Source: JBAXPW01 sp037132015
GTDB taxonomy: Bacteria > Patescibacteriota > Microgenomatia > UBA1406 > GWC2-37-13
Length of the DNA stretch: 5,696 nucleotides
Direction: 5' to 3'
NCBI GenBank assembly: GCA_037132015.1
Contig: JBAXPW010000087.1
Location: forward strand, 1-5,696
Shown: one piece after another, positions 1-5,650 of the stretch
How the letters are laid out: each line of letters opens with the position of its first letter
Numbering within the stretch: the stretch's first letter is position 1
Notes under the pieces: generated by a model
The model's database searches: none
Seen by the model: only the letters and a program-made list of their open reading frames with translations
Told to the model about the DNA's origin: nothing
Program-made: the position numbers and the translations under genes

Positions 1-2
1 AA

Positions 3-419
3 TTTTTCCGCAGTCCTGTTCGTTTTTGTGTATTGACAAACGGTACCACTTTAGTATATATCTTGCTATCACTTTGCTTATATCTTTTTGTTTCAACTTT
101 TTTTTATGGATATTATTTTTTGGCTGAGTCTTTTATGGCATGTGCGATCGTGATGCATGTGGGATTAATGAACGCTAAAAGTAAAAATAGAATACTGTTA
201 AATACTGTATTTATTATTACTCAACTTATATTATTTCATGTAAACCAACTTGGAGTTTTACTTACATTTACTTTTTATATCTATTACTGGAAACAAAAGC
301 TTATTTCTTTGCGTGTTATATGTTTTTCATTCACCACTTTGTTTATTCCATTTATAGTGATGGTTGGACTTCATCATAATTTCGAGAGTTTATTGATCAA
401 GCAATCATATTTAATATAA
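3..419 (+). CDS. Membrane glycosyltransferase, GT39/PMT_2-like, middle fragment (5' cut by window edge, 3' end frameshifted)
   Basis: The frame is open from the window edge, so the TTG at 33 is probably internal and not the true start. The product is very hydrophobic, with about four membrane segments. Two stretches resemble the polytopic GT39/PMT_2-like transferases that move sugars from polyprenyl-phosphate carriers on the outer face of the membrane. These are FLAESFMACAIVM, like the loop-helix with a conserved Glu, and HVNQLGVLL, like the usual KQ-x-G-LL stretch. The acidic catalytic loop expected near the N-terminus lies outside the window. After the Asn codon at 378-380 the frame runs on for only 12 unrelated codons before TAA, while the family-like sequence continues in another frame from 380. 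I read this as one gene with the fragment at 437-1216. The family call is by pattern only; the substrate is unknown. Confidence 0.6.
   Translation, partial: FFRSPVRFCVLTNGTTLVYILLSLCLYLFVSTFFYGYYFLAESFMACAIVMHVGLMNAKSKNRILLNTVFIITQLILFHVNQLGVLLTFTFYIYYWKQKLISLRVICFSFTTLFIPFIVMVGLHHNFESLLIKQSYLI
377..383 (+). other. Frameshift junction within the glycosyltransferase gene
   Basis: The upstream fragment is read with codons starting at 378 (AAT) and 381 (TTC). The downstream fragment is read with codons starting at 380 (TTT) and 383 (CGA), and that frame is blocked by TAA at 377-379. Joining them here gives a smooth GLHHN-FREFIDQ sequence. The simplest cause is loss of one T from a run that is now TTT at 380-382. 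This may be a true mutation or a homopolymer assembly error. No X-XXY-YYZ slippery heptamer is present, so programmed frameshifting is unlikely. Confidence 0.65.
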
Positions 420-436
420 AGATATACAGTAAATAC

Positions 437-1216
437 ATGACAGAGTATTTTGGAACAGCGTTGTTAAATCCACTAGATCTTTTAAAAAATAATTTTATAT
501 TTTTACAAACGATATTTGTTGAAAGTATGAAATCGTTTGAGAAAATGCAGAGAGATTTTGTAACAATTTCTTATTTAATATTTGAATTATTTCTGTATTG
601 TTATTCTTTAGTATTTATTATTAAAGAAAAAGATATAACAAAAAAGATTATTTATATTATTCTTATATCTTTTTTGATAGGACGATCAAAGGATCCATTT
701 CACATATCTCCTTTTATCGCATTAGCATTATTGCAATTATTCTTGCATGGTGTTGATTTTAAAAGTTCTAACGTATATAGAGCCTTTATAGGTACCATCA
801 TTGTTTATGCTTCTGTGTTGTATTTCGTTTCGTTACCATCTGATAAATTCAATTATCCAAATTATCAAACTAATTATGAAGATAGATATGTTCGAGATTA
901 TACGAGTCCGGGTGATACTATTTTGACCTATCCAATTCACATAAATACATATATAACGAATCATCGAAATCCGGGAAGCTTTTATTATTTTTTATTGCCA
1001 TGGGTTGTTGAAATACCAGGTTCAGAAGATAAAATAATAGACGATATTAAAAAAAATAATGTTAAATTGGTCTATATAGAACCACAAACTATTATTTGGG
1101 ATAAATATAAAGTTAACACATATACTCAAAAGGTTCACAAATATTTGATAGAAAACTATGACGCCATAGATTCGACTCAAAGTGCCTTTGCACGAATATA
1201 TTTGAGAAAACATTAA
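437..1216 (+). CDS. Membrane glycosyltransferase, GT39/PMT_2-like, C-terminal fragment
   Basis: The conceptual ATG at 437 gives 259 residues, but the frame is open back to 380 and those extra codons (FREFIDQAIIFN, then IKIYSKY) look like the family. The true protein probably runs in from the upstream fragment. About three membrane segments follow: residues 43-62, 69-82 and 90-103, with another at about 115-131. The stretch GRSKDPFHISPF, just before a helix, resembles the R-x-x-P-H-Y-x-x-x-x-P element of GT39-like enzymes. The last 120 residues are soluble, with DYTSPGDTILTYP and NHRNPGSFYYFLLPW, matching the usual extracytoplasmic C-terminal domain (sugar-carrier side). It ends with a short alpha/beta segment, DDIKKNNVKLVYIEP. 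The gene ends in TAA at 1214-1216. If the frameshift is real this part is probably not translated. The family is inferred by pattern, and the acceptor is unknown. Confidence 0.65.
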   Translation: MTEYFGTALLNPLDLLKNNFIFLQTIFVESMKSFEKMQRDFVTISYLIFELFLYCYSLVFIIKEKDITKKIIYIILISFLIGRSKDPFHISPFIALALLQLFLHGVDFKSSNVYRAFIGTIIVYASVLYFVSLPSDKFNYPNYQTNYEDRYVRDYTSPGDTILTYPIHINTYITNHRNPGSFYYFLLPWVVEIPGSEDKIIDDIKKNNVKLVYIEPQTIIWDKYKVNTYTQKVHKYLIENYDAIDSTQSAFARIYLRKH

Positions 1217-1248
1217 TAGTATTAGTAAGATTTTGTTAGGTAATGATT

Positions 1249-1278
1249 AAAAATTTCGTATTTCTAAAATGTGAAATA
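1249..1278 (-). terminator. Weak candidate terminator between convergent genes
   Basis: On the minus strand, TATTTC and GAAATA (1259-1278) can form a 6-bp AT-rich stem with an 8-nt loop. Five nucleotides further on comes TTTTT (1249-1253). It lies just after the stop of the unassigned minus-strand gene, in the 73-bp gap to the glycosyltransferase stop. The stem is weak and the T-run is not adjacent to it, so this is only a candidate. Confidence 0.2.
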
Positions 1279-1289
1279 TACATATGGTA

Positions 1290-2867
1290 TTATATTGTTC
1301 TGTATGTAAAAGGAATTTTATACTCTTCAGATCGAATAGCAAGTAACTCTCTAAATGGATCGTCTGTTGTTATCAACGTTGCTAAAATTGTATTCGCGGT
1401 ATCACCATCCAAAATACAAGGAGGAGTTTTTCGTCTCAGATTCCATTTGTGTAATAGTTCACGTATAGTATCACCTGCTTGTTCTTTAGTTGTTGAATCA
1501 AGATTATGAATCATATTGTTGAATTCAGGTGAAAATATGATAGGAAATAGTAGTCTTTGACTATGAGCTTCTTTAAGTACTGTACCTAATGTATCTTCAA
1601 CAATTTTTGAGTGATTTGGTTTTGTTTTCTCACCTTCATCTATTGTTAGACCTAATGAGGATACTACGATATCAGCTACAAGTTCCTCGATAGCGAATCC
1701 ATACGTACCCCACTCCATAAGCGCTATTGGGAATATTTCACTTTGTATAAGTTCTTCTATTGCTCTAGCTGTCAATTCTTCTATTGGAATTTCTCGATAG
1801 CTTCCATCTCCCATGCTTTTTCCATTTCTATTTATCACAAGACATCGGTATGAGGAAGTGGTAGGGTTTATTACACTATCAAATAGAGCTTCATCAAGGA
1901 AGTATTGATCTAATCTAATAGATACCTCTGGATTAATTTGTCGTTTTAATAGTACTTCATGCATAAACTGACGAAGCGAATCGTGATGTCTTATCACTTT
2001 TTTTGGAGAGTTTATTCGATATGGATTTATTCCTGTTAAAATTGCAGCATGTGGATTAGAATAACTTCCTGATGTTCCTCGATCAGATACAACGAGGGCT
2101 GTATCCTCACAATCCAAAGTTATTCCCATTTCTTGTAGTCTTTGCAAGTGAGCAACCATCATTTGAGTGACATTTGTTGCAATAACTAAATTATCTTCTG
2201 CTCTTTCTATAGAATACGGCAAGTCTGTGACATGAAGTATTCCTGCATCTACCAATTCTTTTGCTCGAGGTGAAAGAGTCATTCTTGCTTCAGACTCTTC
2301 CTTAGTTTCAATAGTTGGAACTGGAATTGGTAAAGGAATATTCGCATACCCATATTCAATGATCTTTTTAGCTCTTCTTATAGTCATACTTCCTAAATAA
2401 TCAAGAAATATTGTACGTTGGACAGTTTGAACCCAATTTGCAGAAGCACCTTCTACTAATGATGCTTTTCTTAGCAGATCTGAAAGGACTCTTTGATCTA
2501 CAGCTGTATCAATTTCTATGTAAAGTGTTATTCTATCTTCATCTGAAAGTAAACATGTTGCATGTTCAATTATTTGTCTTGTAATAACTCCAGTAGATCC
2601 TTGAAATCCTATATAAGGAGCTACTGTGTGATCAAGGTAGTACGCAAGTGTTTCATAATCTTGAGGTCTCATACCCAAGACTCGATTTTCGTCTTCAAAG
2701 CGTATTGTTTCTTTTTCTCTATCCTGTAATGTAGAGAAATGTAATAGCTCATGCATCATGCCAAGATCTTCCAGACTATGGCTATCTGAAAAACTCATAT
2801 ATAACATAGCCTGAGTTACACCAGCTAATAATGGTGGGACCATTTCCGGTGATAATGTTTCCCTCAT
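1290..2867 (-). CDS. Unassigned 525-residue soluble protein with an N-terminal HELLH motif
   Basis: I do not recognise this protein. It has no signal peptide or membrane segment, so it is probably cytoplasmic, and it is rich in Glu, Asp and Leu with long helical stretches. A proline-rich spacer, IPLPIPVP (residues 177-184), separates an N-terminal part of about 175 residues from a C-terminal part of about 335. Residues 39-43 read HELLH, the form of the HExxH zinc-protease signature. The motif sits very close to the N-terminus, and a possible downstream acidic partner (EELVAD, Glu394/395) is about 350 residues away, far beyond usual gluzincin spacing. Another His-Glu pair (303/304) is not HExxH. 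A protease role is therefore not supported. The ATG at 2867 is the first in-frame ATG after the upstream stop at 2949-2951. No Shine-Dalgarno sequence precedes it. The length and even composition argue for a real gene. Confidence 0.85.
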   Translation of the reverse strand: MRETLSPEMVPPLLAGVTQAMLYMSFSDSHSLEDLGMMHELLHFSTLQDREKETIRFEDENRVLGMRPQDYETLAYYLDHTVAPYIGFQGSTGVITRQIIEHATCLLSDEDRITLYIEIDTAVDQRVLSDLLRKASLVEGASANWVQTVQRTIFLDYLGSMTIRRAKKIIEYGYANIPLPIPVPTIETKEESEARMTLSPRAKELVDAGILHVTDLPYSIERAEDNLVIATNVTQMMVAHLQRLQEMGITLDCEDTALVVSDRGTSGSYSNPHAAILTGINPYRINSPKKVIRHHDSLRQFMHEVLLKRQINPEVSIRLDQYFLDEALFDSVINPTTSSYRCLVINRNGKSMGDGSYREIPIEELTARAIEELIQSEIFPIALMEWGTYGFAIEELVADIVVSSLGLTIDEGEKTKPNHSKIVEDTLGTVLKEAHSQRLLFPIIFSPEFNNMIHNLDSTTKEQAGDTIRELLHKWNLRRKTPPCILDGDTANTILATLITTDDPFRELLAIRSEEYKIPFTYRTI

Positions 2868-2904
2868 ATTACTGTAAAAATTGAACGAGCATACTATCCA
2901 TAGT

Positions 2905-2932
2905 ATTATACATTCTATGTGTATTATTACAA
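2905..2932 (-). promoter_or_regulatory. Sigma70-type promoter of the 525-residue gene
   Basis: Read on the minus strand, TTGTAA (2927-2932, 4 of 6 to the -35 consensus) is followed by a 16-bp spacer and a perfect TATAAT (2905-2910). Transcription would start near 2898, leaving a leader of about 30 nt before the ATG at 2867. It lies in the 151-bp divergent region shared with ftsK. Confidence 0.5.
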
Positions 2933-2978
2933 ATAATGCATATATATACTATTAACTTATATTTTTATTGTCTATTAC

Positions 2979-2984
2979 TATAGT
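2979..2984 (+). promoter_or_regulatory. Possible -10 box for ftsK
   Basis: TATAGT matches five of six positions of the -10 consensus and sits about 35 bp before the ftsK ATG. No good -35 element lies 16-18 bp upstream. A second candidate, TATACT at 2945-2950, is equally good and also lacks a clear -35. The choice is uncertain. Confidence 0.25.
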
Positions 2985-2991
2985 TGAACTT

Positions 2992-2997
2992 GAGGAG
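2992..2997 (+). promoter_or_regulatory. Shine-Dalgarno-like GAGGAG with unusual spacing upstream of ftsK
   Basis: GAGGAG is a strong ribosome-binding sequence, but it ends 21 nt before the ftsK ATG at 3019, which is too far for normal initiation. It ends 13 nt before an out-of-frame ATG at 3011, itself a long spacing. The ftsK frame cannot begin further upstream because TAA occupies 3016-3018. It may serve an upstream mini-ORF or be fortuitous. Confidence 0.35.
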
Positions 2998-3018
2998 CTT
3001 TTCATTTACAATGTATAA

Positions 3019-5163
3019 ATGGCAAGGAAAAAATCATCATTTAAGCTATTTAAGATCAAGATAAATAGTCAAACTATTCTTAATATATTCGGCTTAATGT
3101 TTATAGGTAGTGGTGTAATCTTATTATTATCTTTTCTACAATTAGTAGCCCCTGACAACATTGGTGGTCGAATATTAGGAGAAGTGAATCAATATATTGT
3201 TTCACGTTTTGGAGGACTAGCTATATTTGTTCCATTTATTGTGTTATTGTTTTCTGCTATATTTTTTAATACAAAAAAAATCAATTTTATACGTCCAAAC
3301 GTAAGTTTTGGTATTACTTTCATTTTTATCTCTCTATTAGGTTTATTTAGATCGGGAGAATGGGGAAGTTTGATATTTGAAAATCTTACTGCAGATTTTT
3401 CAATTTGGGGTTTTGGTGTTATCATGCTCATTACTCTTATCGTAGGACTCATTCTTTTTCTTGACACTTCTATTGATGTTTTTTTCTTTTCTATATTTCG
3501 TACTATACGATCTGTTGCAAAGATGATAAAACGGTCAGAGAAGGAAGAGAATAGTAAAGACAAGAAGACATTAAAGAACAATGATGAAGAAGATGAATAT
3601 ATCAAGGATACTGCAAAAGATGAAAAACCCCAATTTCCTTTACCTATCGCACCTGCAATAGGATTTGCGCAAAACAAGACTCAAACACAATCTACGTTAT
3701 CATCAAATTCAAAAGAGCTAAATATCAAACCATTACCACAAACTCAGTCGAGTACTTGGGTATATCCACCTCTTAATTTACTTGTTGATGTTGCCCAAAA
3801 AGAAGCAGAGCGAGGAGATACAAAGAGAAGTGCAGATGTGATAGAACGTACTCTTGATAGTTTTGGTATACGTGCTCGTGTTGCAGAAGTTAATATGGGT
3901 CCAACTGTTACACAATATGCGCTAGAGATTACAATGGGGACAAAGTTATCAAAAATAACCTCATTAGGAAATGATCTTGCACTTGCGCTAGCAGCACCAA
4001 CTGGTCAAGTAAGAATAGAAGCTCCTATTCCGGGTCGTTCACTTGTGGGTATCGAAATTCCCAATATGAAAGCAGAGATTGTAACATTAAAGCGTATGTT
4101 GTCTGCTTCTGTATTTACACAAAATCCAGATCCTGTGCTTGTACCAATGGGACTTGATGTTTCTGGTCAGCCATGGGCATATAGTATATCTAAGATGCCA
4201 CACGTTCTTATTGCTGGTACGACTGGTTCGGGAAAGTCTGTTATTTTGAATGCATGGATTACAACGTTTATGTTTCGATGCAAACCTGATGAACTGCGTA
4301 TGATTCTTGTTGATCCAAAGCGCGTCGAATTGAGTTTATATAACGGAATTCCACATCTACTAACTGATGTTATAGTAGATCCTGATAAGATATTATCTGC
4401 ATTACGTTGGACTGTTGCAGAAATGGAAAATAGATATAAAGAATTCGCAAATAGAGGAGTGAGAAATCTAGAAGGATACAATGCACTCGAGGATATTGAA
4501 AAAAAGCCATATATATTGTTTGTGATTGATGAATTAGCCGATCTTATGATGTTTGCTCCGGGAGATGCGGAAGATTTGATTACACGTATTGCTCAAATGG
4601 CTCGTGCTACAGGAATCCATCTTATTTTAGCAACACAGAGACCTTCAGTTGATGTTATTACAGGACTTATGAAGGCCAATATTCCTTCTCGTATTGCATT
4701 TAATGTTTCTTCTCTTATTGACTCTCGTGTTATTCTTGATTCTCCTGGTGCTGAAAAATTACTTGGTAAAGGAGATATGTTGTTTTTACCTCCAGATCAA
4801 GCTAAGCCACGTCGCATTCAAGGTGCATTTATTACAGAAAAAGAGGTGCACGAAGTCGTTAAGTTTCTCAAAGCTCAGGTTCCTGTTGTTCAATATACAG
4901 AGGAAATTTTGTCTGCAGAAACTAAAGGAGGGGTGGGTAATAATATAGGTGGTGAAGAAGGTCAGGACGCATTTTTTAAACACGCACTTGAGACAATTAT
5001 GCAAACAGATAAAGCATCCGCTTCATTATTACAACGTAAACTTAAGGTTGGATATGCTCGTGCAGCACGAATACTCGATGAATTAGAAGCAGCGGGTTAT
5101 ATTGGACCAGCAGATGGTTCCAAGCCTCGAGAAGTTATTAAGCGTCCTGTTTCAAACTCATAA
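3019..5163 (+). CDS. ftsK: DNA translocase FtsK
   Basis: FtsK is a membrane-anchored, ATP-driven DNA pump at the division septum that clears and sorts the chromosome ends before cell closure. Residues 1-15 are basic (ARKKSSFKLFKIK). Four membrane segments follow, at about 20-43, 64-83, 93-110 and 128-149. Next comes a short charged, then Gln/Ser-rich linker (about 166-245), far shorter than the long linker of E. coli FtsK. The alpha domain starts at W247 and runs to about 365. The RecA-like beta domain has Walker A GTTGSGKS (400-407), Walker B ILFVIDELAD (499-508), LILATQRPS (535-543) and GAEKLLGKGDML (577-588). The gamma winged helix (about 650-709) contains KVGYARAARILDELEAAGYI, the part that reads polar DNA signals. 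All key residues are intact, so the protein should be active. The start at ATG 3019 is forced by a stop at 3016-3018, although no well-placed ribosome-binding site is seen. It is divergent from the 525-residue gene. Confidence 0.97.
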   Translation: MARKKSSFKLFKIKINSQTILNIFGLMFIGSGVILLLSFLQLVAPDNIGGRILGEVNQYIVSRFGGLAIFVPFIVLLFSAIFFNTKKINFIRPNVSFGITFIFISLLGLFRSGEWGSLIFENLTADFSIWGFGVIMLITLIVGLILFLDTSIDVFFFSIFRTIRSVAKMIKRSEKEENSKDKKTLKNNDEEDEYIKDTAKDEKPQFPLPIAPAIGFAQNKTQTQSTLSSNSKELNIKPLPQTQSSTWVYPPLNLLVDVAQKEAERGDTKRSADVIERTLDSFGIRARVAEVNMGPTVTQYALEITMGTKLSKITSLGNDLALALAAPTGQVRIEAPIPGRSLVGIEIPNMKAEIVTLKRMLSASVFTQNPDPVLVPMGLDVSGQPWAYSISKMPHVLIAGTTGSGKSVILNAWITTFMFRCKPDELRMILVDPKRVELSLYNGIPHLLTDVIVDPDKILSALRWTVAEMENRYKEFANRGVRNLEGYNALEDIEKKPYILFVIDELADLMMFAPGDAEDLITRIAQMARATGIHLILATQRPSVDVITGLMKANIPSRIAFNVSSLIDSRVILDSPGAEKLLGKGDMLFLPPDQAKPRRIQGAFITEKEVHEVVKFLKAQVPVVQYTEEILSAETKGGVGNNIGGEEGQDAFFKHALETIMQTDKASASLLQRKLKVGYARAARILDELEAAGYIGPADGSKPREVIKRPVSNS

Positions 5164-5188
5164 AATTCAAGACGAAAGTGAAGAGTTG

Positions 5189-5230
5189 TAAAGTTCATAA
5201 AGTTATAAAGGAAGAAAAAAGTCTAAAGTT
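5189..5230. repeat. Degenerate TAAAGTT repeats
   Basis: TAAAGTT occurs at 5189-5195, 5198-5204 and 5224-5230, with a partial copy TAAAG at 5206-5210. The first three units are spaced 8-9 bp apart. The stretch directly follows ftsK and is purine-rich on the plus strand. It looks like simple-sequence decay or slippage and has no known role. Confidence 0.5.
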
Positions 5231-5281
5231 ACCTCACCCTTTGATTCCCTCTCCTTAATAAGGAGAGGGTAAGGGAGAGGT
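5231..5281. repeat. 51-nt double-stem palindrome, REP/MITE-like
   Basis: The inner stem CCCTCTCCTT / AAGGAGAGGG (5247-5256 with 5260-5269) is a perfect 10-bp hairpin with an AAT loop. An outer stem ACCTCACCCTT (5231-5241) pairs with AAGGGAGAGGT (5271-5281) with one mismatch, leaving a TGATT/T internal loop. The nested design resembles the short palindromic repeats of CCCTCTCC...GGAGAGGG type found scattered in many bacterial genomes. It could stop or slow transcription leaving ftsK, but no T-run follows, so a standard intrinsic terminator is not supported. Copy number cannot be judged from one window. Confidence 0.7.
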
Positions 5282-5296
5282 CTGTAATTCGCTTGC

Positions 5297-5311
5297 CCGC
5301 CGATTCGGCGG
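5297..5311. repeat. GC-rich hairpin CCGCCG-ATT-CGGCGG
   Basis: A perfect 6-bp GC stem (5297-5302 with 5306-5311) surrounds ATT. It lies 16 bp after the long palindrome and is the most GC-rich spot in the window. No T-run follows on either strand, so it is not an obvious terminator. It is probably part of the same composite repeat as the neighbouring palindromes. Confidence 0.55.
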
Positions 5312-5322
5312 TTCATCCTCGC

Positions 5323-5338
5323 CCTGATATTCATCAGG
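5323..5338. repeat. Hairpin CCTGAT-ATTC-ATCAGG
   Basis: A perfect 6-bp inverted repeat (5323-5328 with 5333-5338) has a 4-nt loop. ATCCT at 5315-5319 can also pair with AGGAT at 5336-5340, giving a competing fold. It continues the series of short palindromes that starts at 5231. Confidence 0.5.
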
Positions 5339-5351
5339 ATAAACTCTGGTG

Positions 5352-5421
5352 GGTTTACACTTGAAATCAAGGGGATCCAGTCTATTATAATTCAAATTGT
5401 TATTTATGTCTGGTTTACACT
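5352..5421. repeat. Direct repeat GGTTTACACT, two copies 60 bp apart
   Basis: The exact 10-mer occurs at 5352-5361 and again at 5412-5421, both copies preceded within a few bases by TGG. The DNA between them is AT-rich and not obviously related. It also contains GGGGATCC (5371-5378) and a TATAAT (5386-5391). The repeats may be remnants of two units of one element. Confidence 0.45.
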
Positions 5422-5483
5422 AGAGCTCTGTTCTACTGATGCCTTTCTTTAAGATCATGACATTTGTTGTTTTGTTTCTTTTC

Positions 5484-5540
5484 ATCCCCCTAAGTCCTTG
5501 GGGCTGACGAGCCTGATAAAAAATGGGATCTGCTGAGGGG
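5484..5540 (+). other. GC-rich block with mutually exclusive pairings, possible structured RNA
   Basis: CCCCTAAG (5487-5494) can pair locally with the TTGGGG region (5498-5503), with one bulge. It can also pair over a distance with CTGAGGGG (5533-5540), with one mismatch. ATCCC (5484-5488) can also pair with GGGAT (5525-5529), and GGCT/AGCC (5502-5505 with 5510-5513) makes a small hairpin. No known riboswitch or ncRNA consensus was recognised, and no dedicated promoter is clear. Confidence 0.25.
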
Positions 5541-5614
5541 AATTTCCATTACTTACTTACTACTCACTGCCAACAACCAACTCACTACTAACTATACAAC
5601 ACCCCTCTTCCATT
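5541..5614. repeat. G-poor simple-sequence tract rich in ACT/ACTTA
   Basis: There is one G in 74 bases (at 5569). The plus strand is built of loose ACTTA, ACTAC and CAAC units, so its complement is G+T-rich with almost no C. The strong strand asymmetry and lack of a reading frame suggest decayed simple repeats. It leads straight into the promoter at 5613. Confidence 0.5.
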
Positions 5615-5640
5615 GAAATGCCTTATAAATATAGTATAAT
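5613..5640 (+). promoter_or_regulatory. Near-consensus sigma70-type promoter
   Basis: TTGAAA (5613-5618, 5 of 6) is followed by a 16-bp spacer and a perfect TATAAT (5635-5640). Transcription would begin near 5647. This is the best promoter match in the window and points rightward to a gene that begins at or beyond the edge. Confidence 0.6.
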
Positions 5641-5650
5641 CCTATGACAT

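Larger units (their letters stand above)
5164..5612. other. Repeat-rich intergenic region without a convincing gene
   Basis: No reading frame of useful length or quality was found on either strand, only fragments of about 16-17 codons. In order, the region holds TAAAGTT repeats, a long palindrome, three GC-rich or direct-repeat elements, a GC-rich block with alternative pairings and a G-poor tract. No tRNA, rRNA, tmRNA, RNase P or SRP RNA signature was seen. The G+C-rich islands stand out against the AT-rich genes, which suggests inserted repeats or structured RNA. Confidence 0.7.

Noticed and set aside
378..384. Programmed -1 frameshift in the glycosyltransferase gene
   Set aside because: No slippery X-XXY-YYZ heptamer is present and no strong downstream stem was found. 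Simple loss of one T explains the change better.
2739..2753. Zinc metalloprotease call from HELLH in the 525-residue protein
   Set aside because: A five-residue motif occurs by chance fairly often. Its position near the N-terminus and the lack of a nearby third ligand do not support the family.
3189..3677. Minus-strand frame of 162 residues inside ftsK
   Set aside because: It lies entirely opposite the well-supported ftsK coding frame, with a low-complexity Ser/Phe-rich product, so it is a shadow frame.
5231..5290. Intrinsic terminator of ftsK at the long palindrome
   Set aside because: The hairpin is strong, but it is followed by CTGTAATTC and not a T-run, and the symmetrical nested stems fit a repeat element better.
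5361..5391. Promoter TTGAAA (5361-5366) with TATAAT (5386-5391)
   Set aside because: The 19-bp spacer is too long for a good sigma70-type promoter and no gene follows it. Retained only as a note.
5457..5507. 16-residue hydrophobic mini-ORF (MTFVVLFLFIPLSPWG)
   Set aside because: It is too short, has no ribosome-binding site or promoter at the right distance, and runs into the GC-rich pairing block.
5504..5545. Hammerhead ribozyme suggested by CTGACGA at 5504-5510
   Set aside because: The core CUGANGA is present, but no GAAA follows a stem II in the right place (GGGATC is found instead), and no matching cleavage-site stem was seen on either side.
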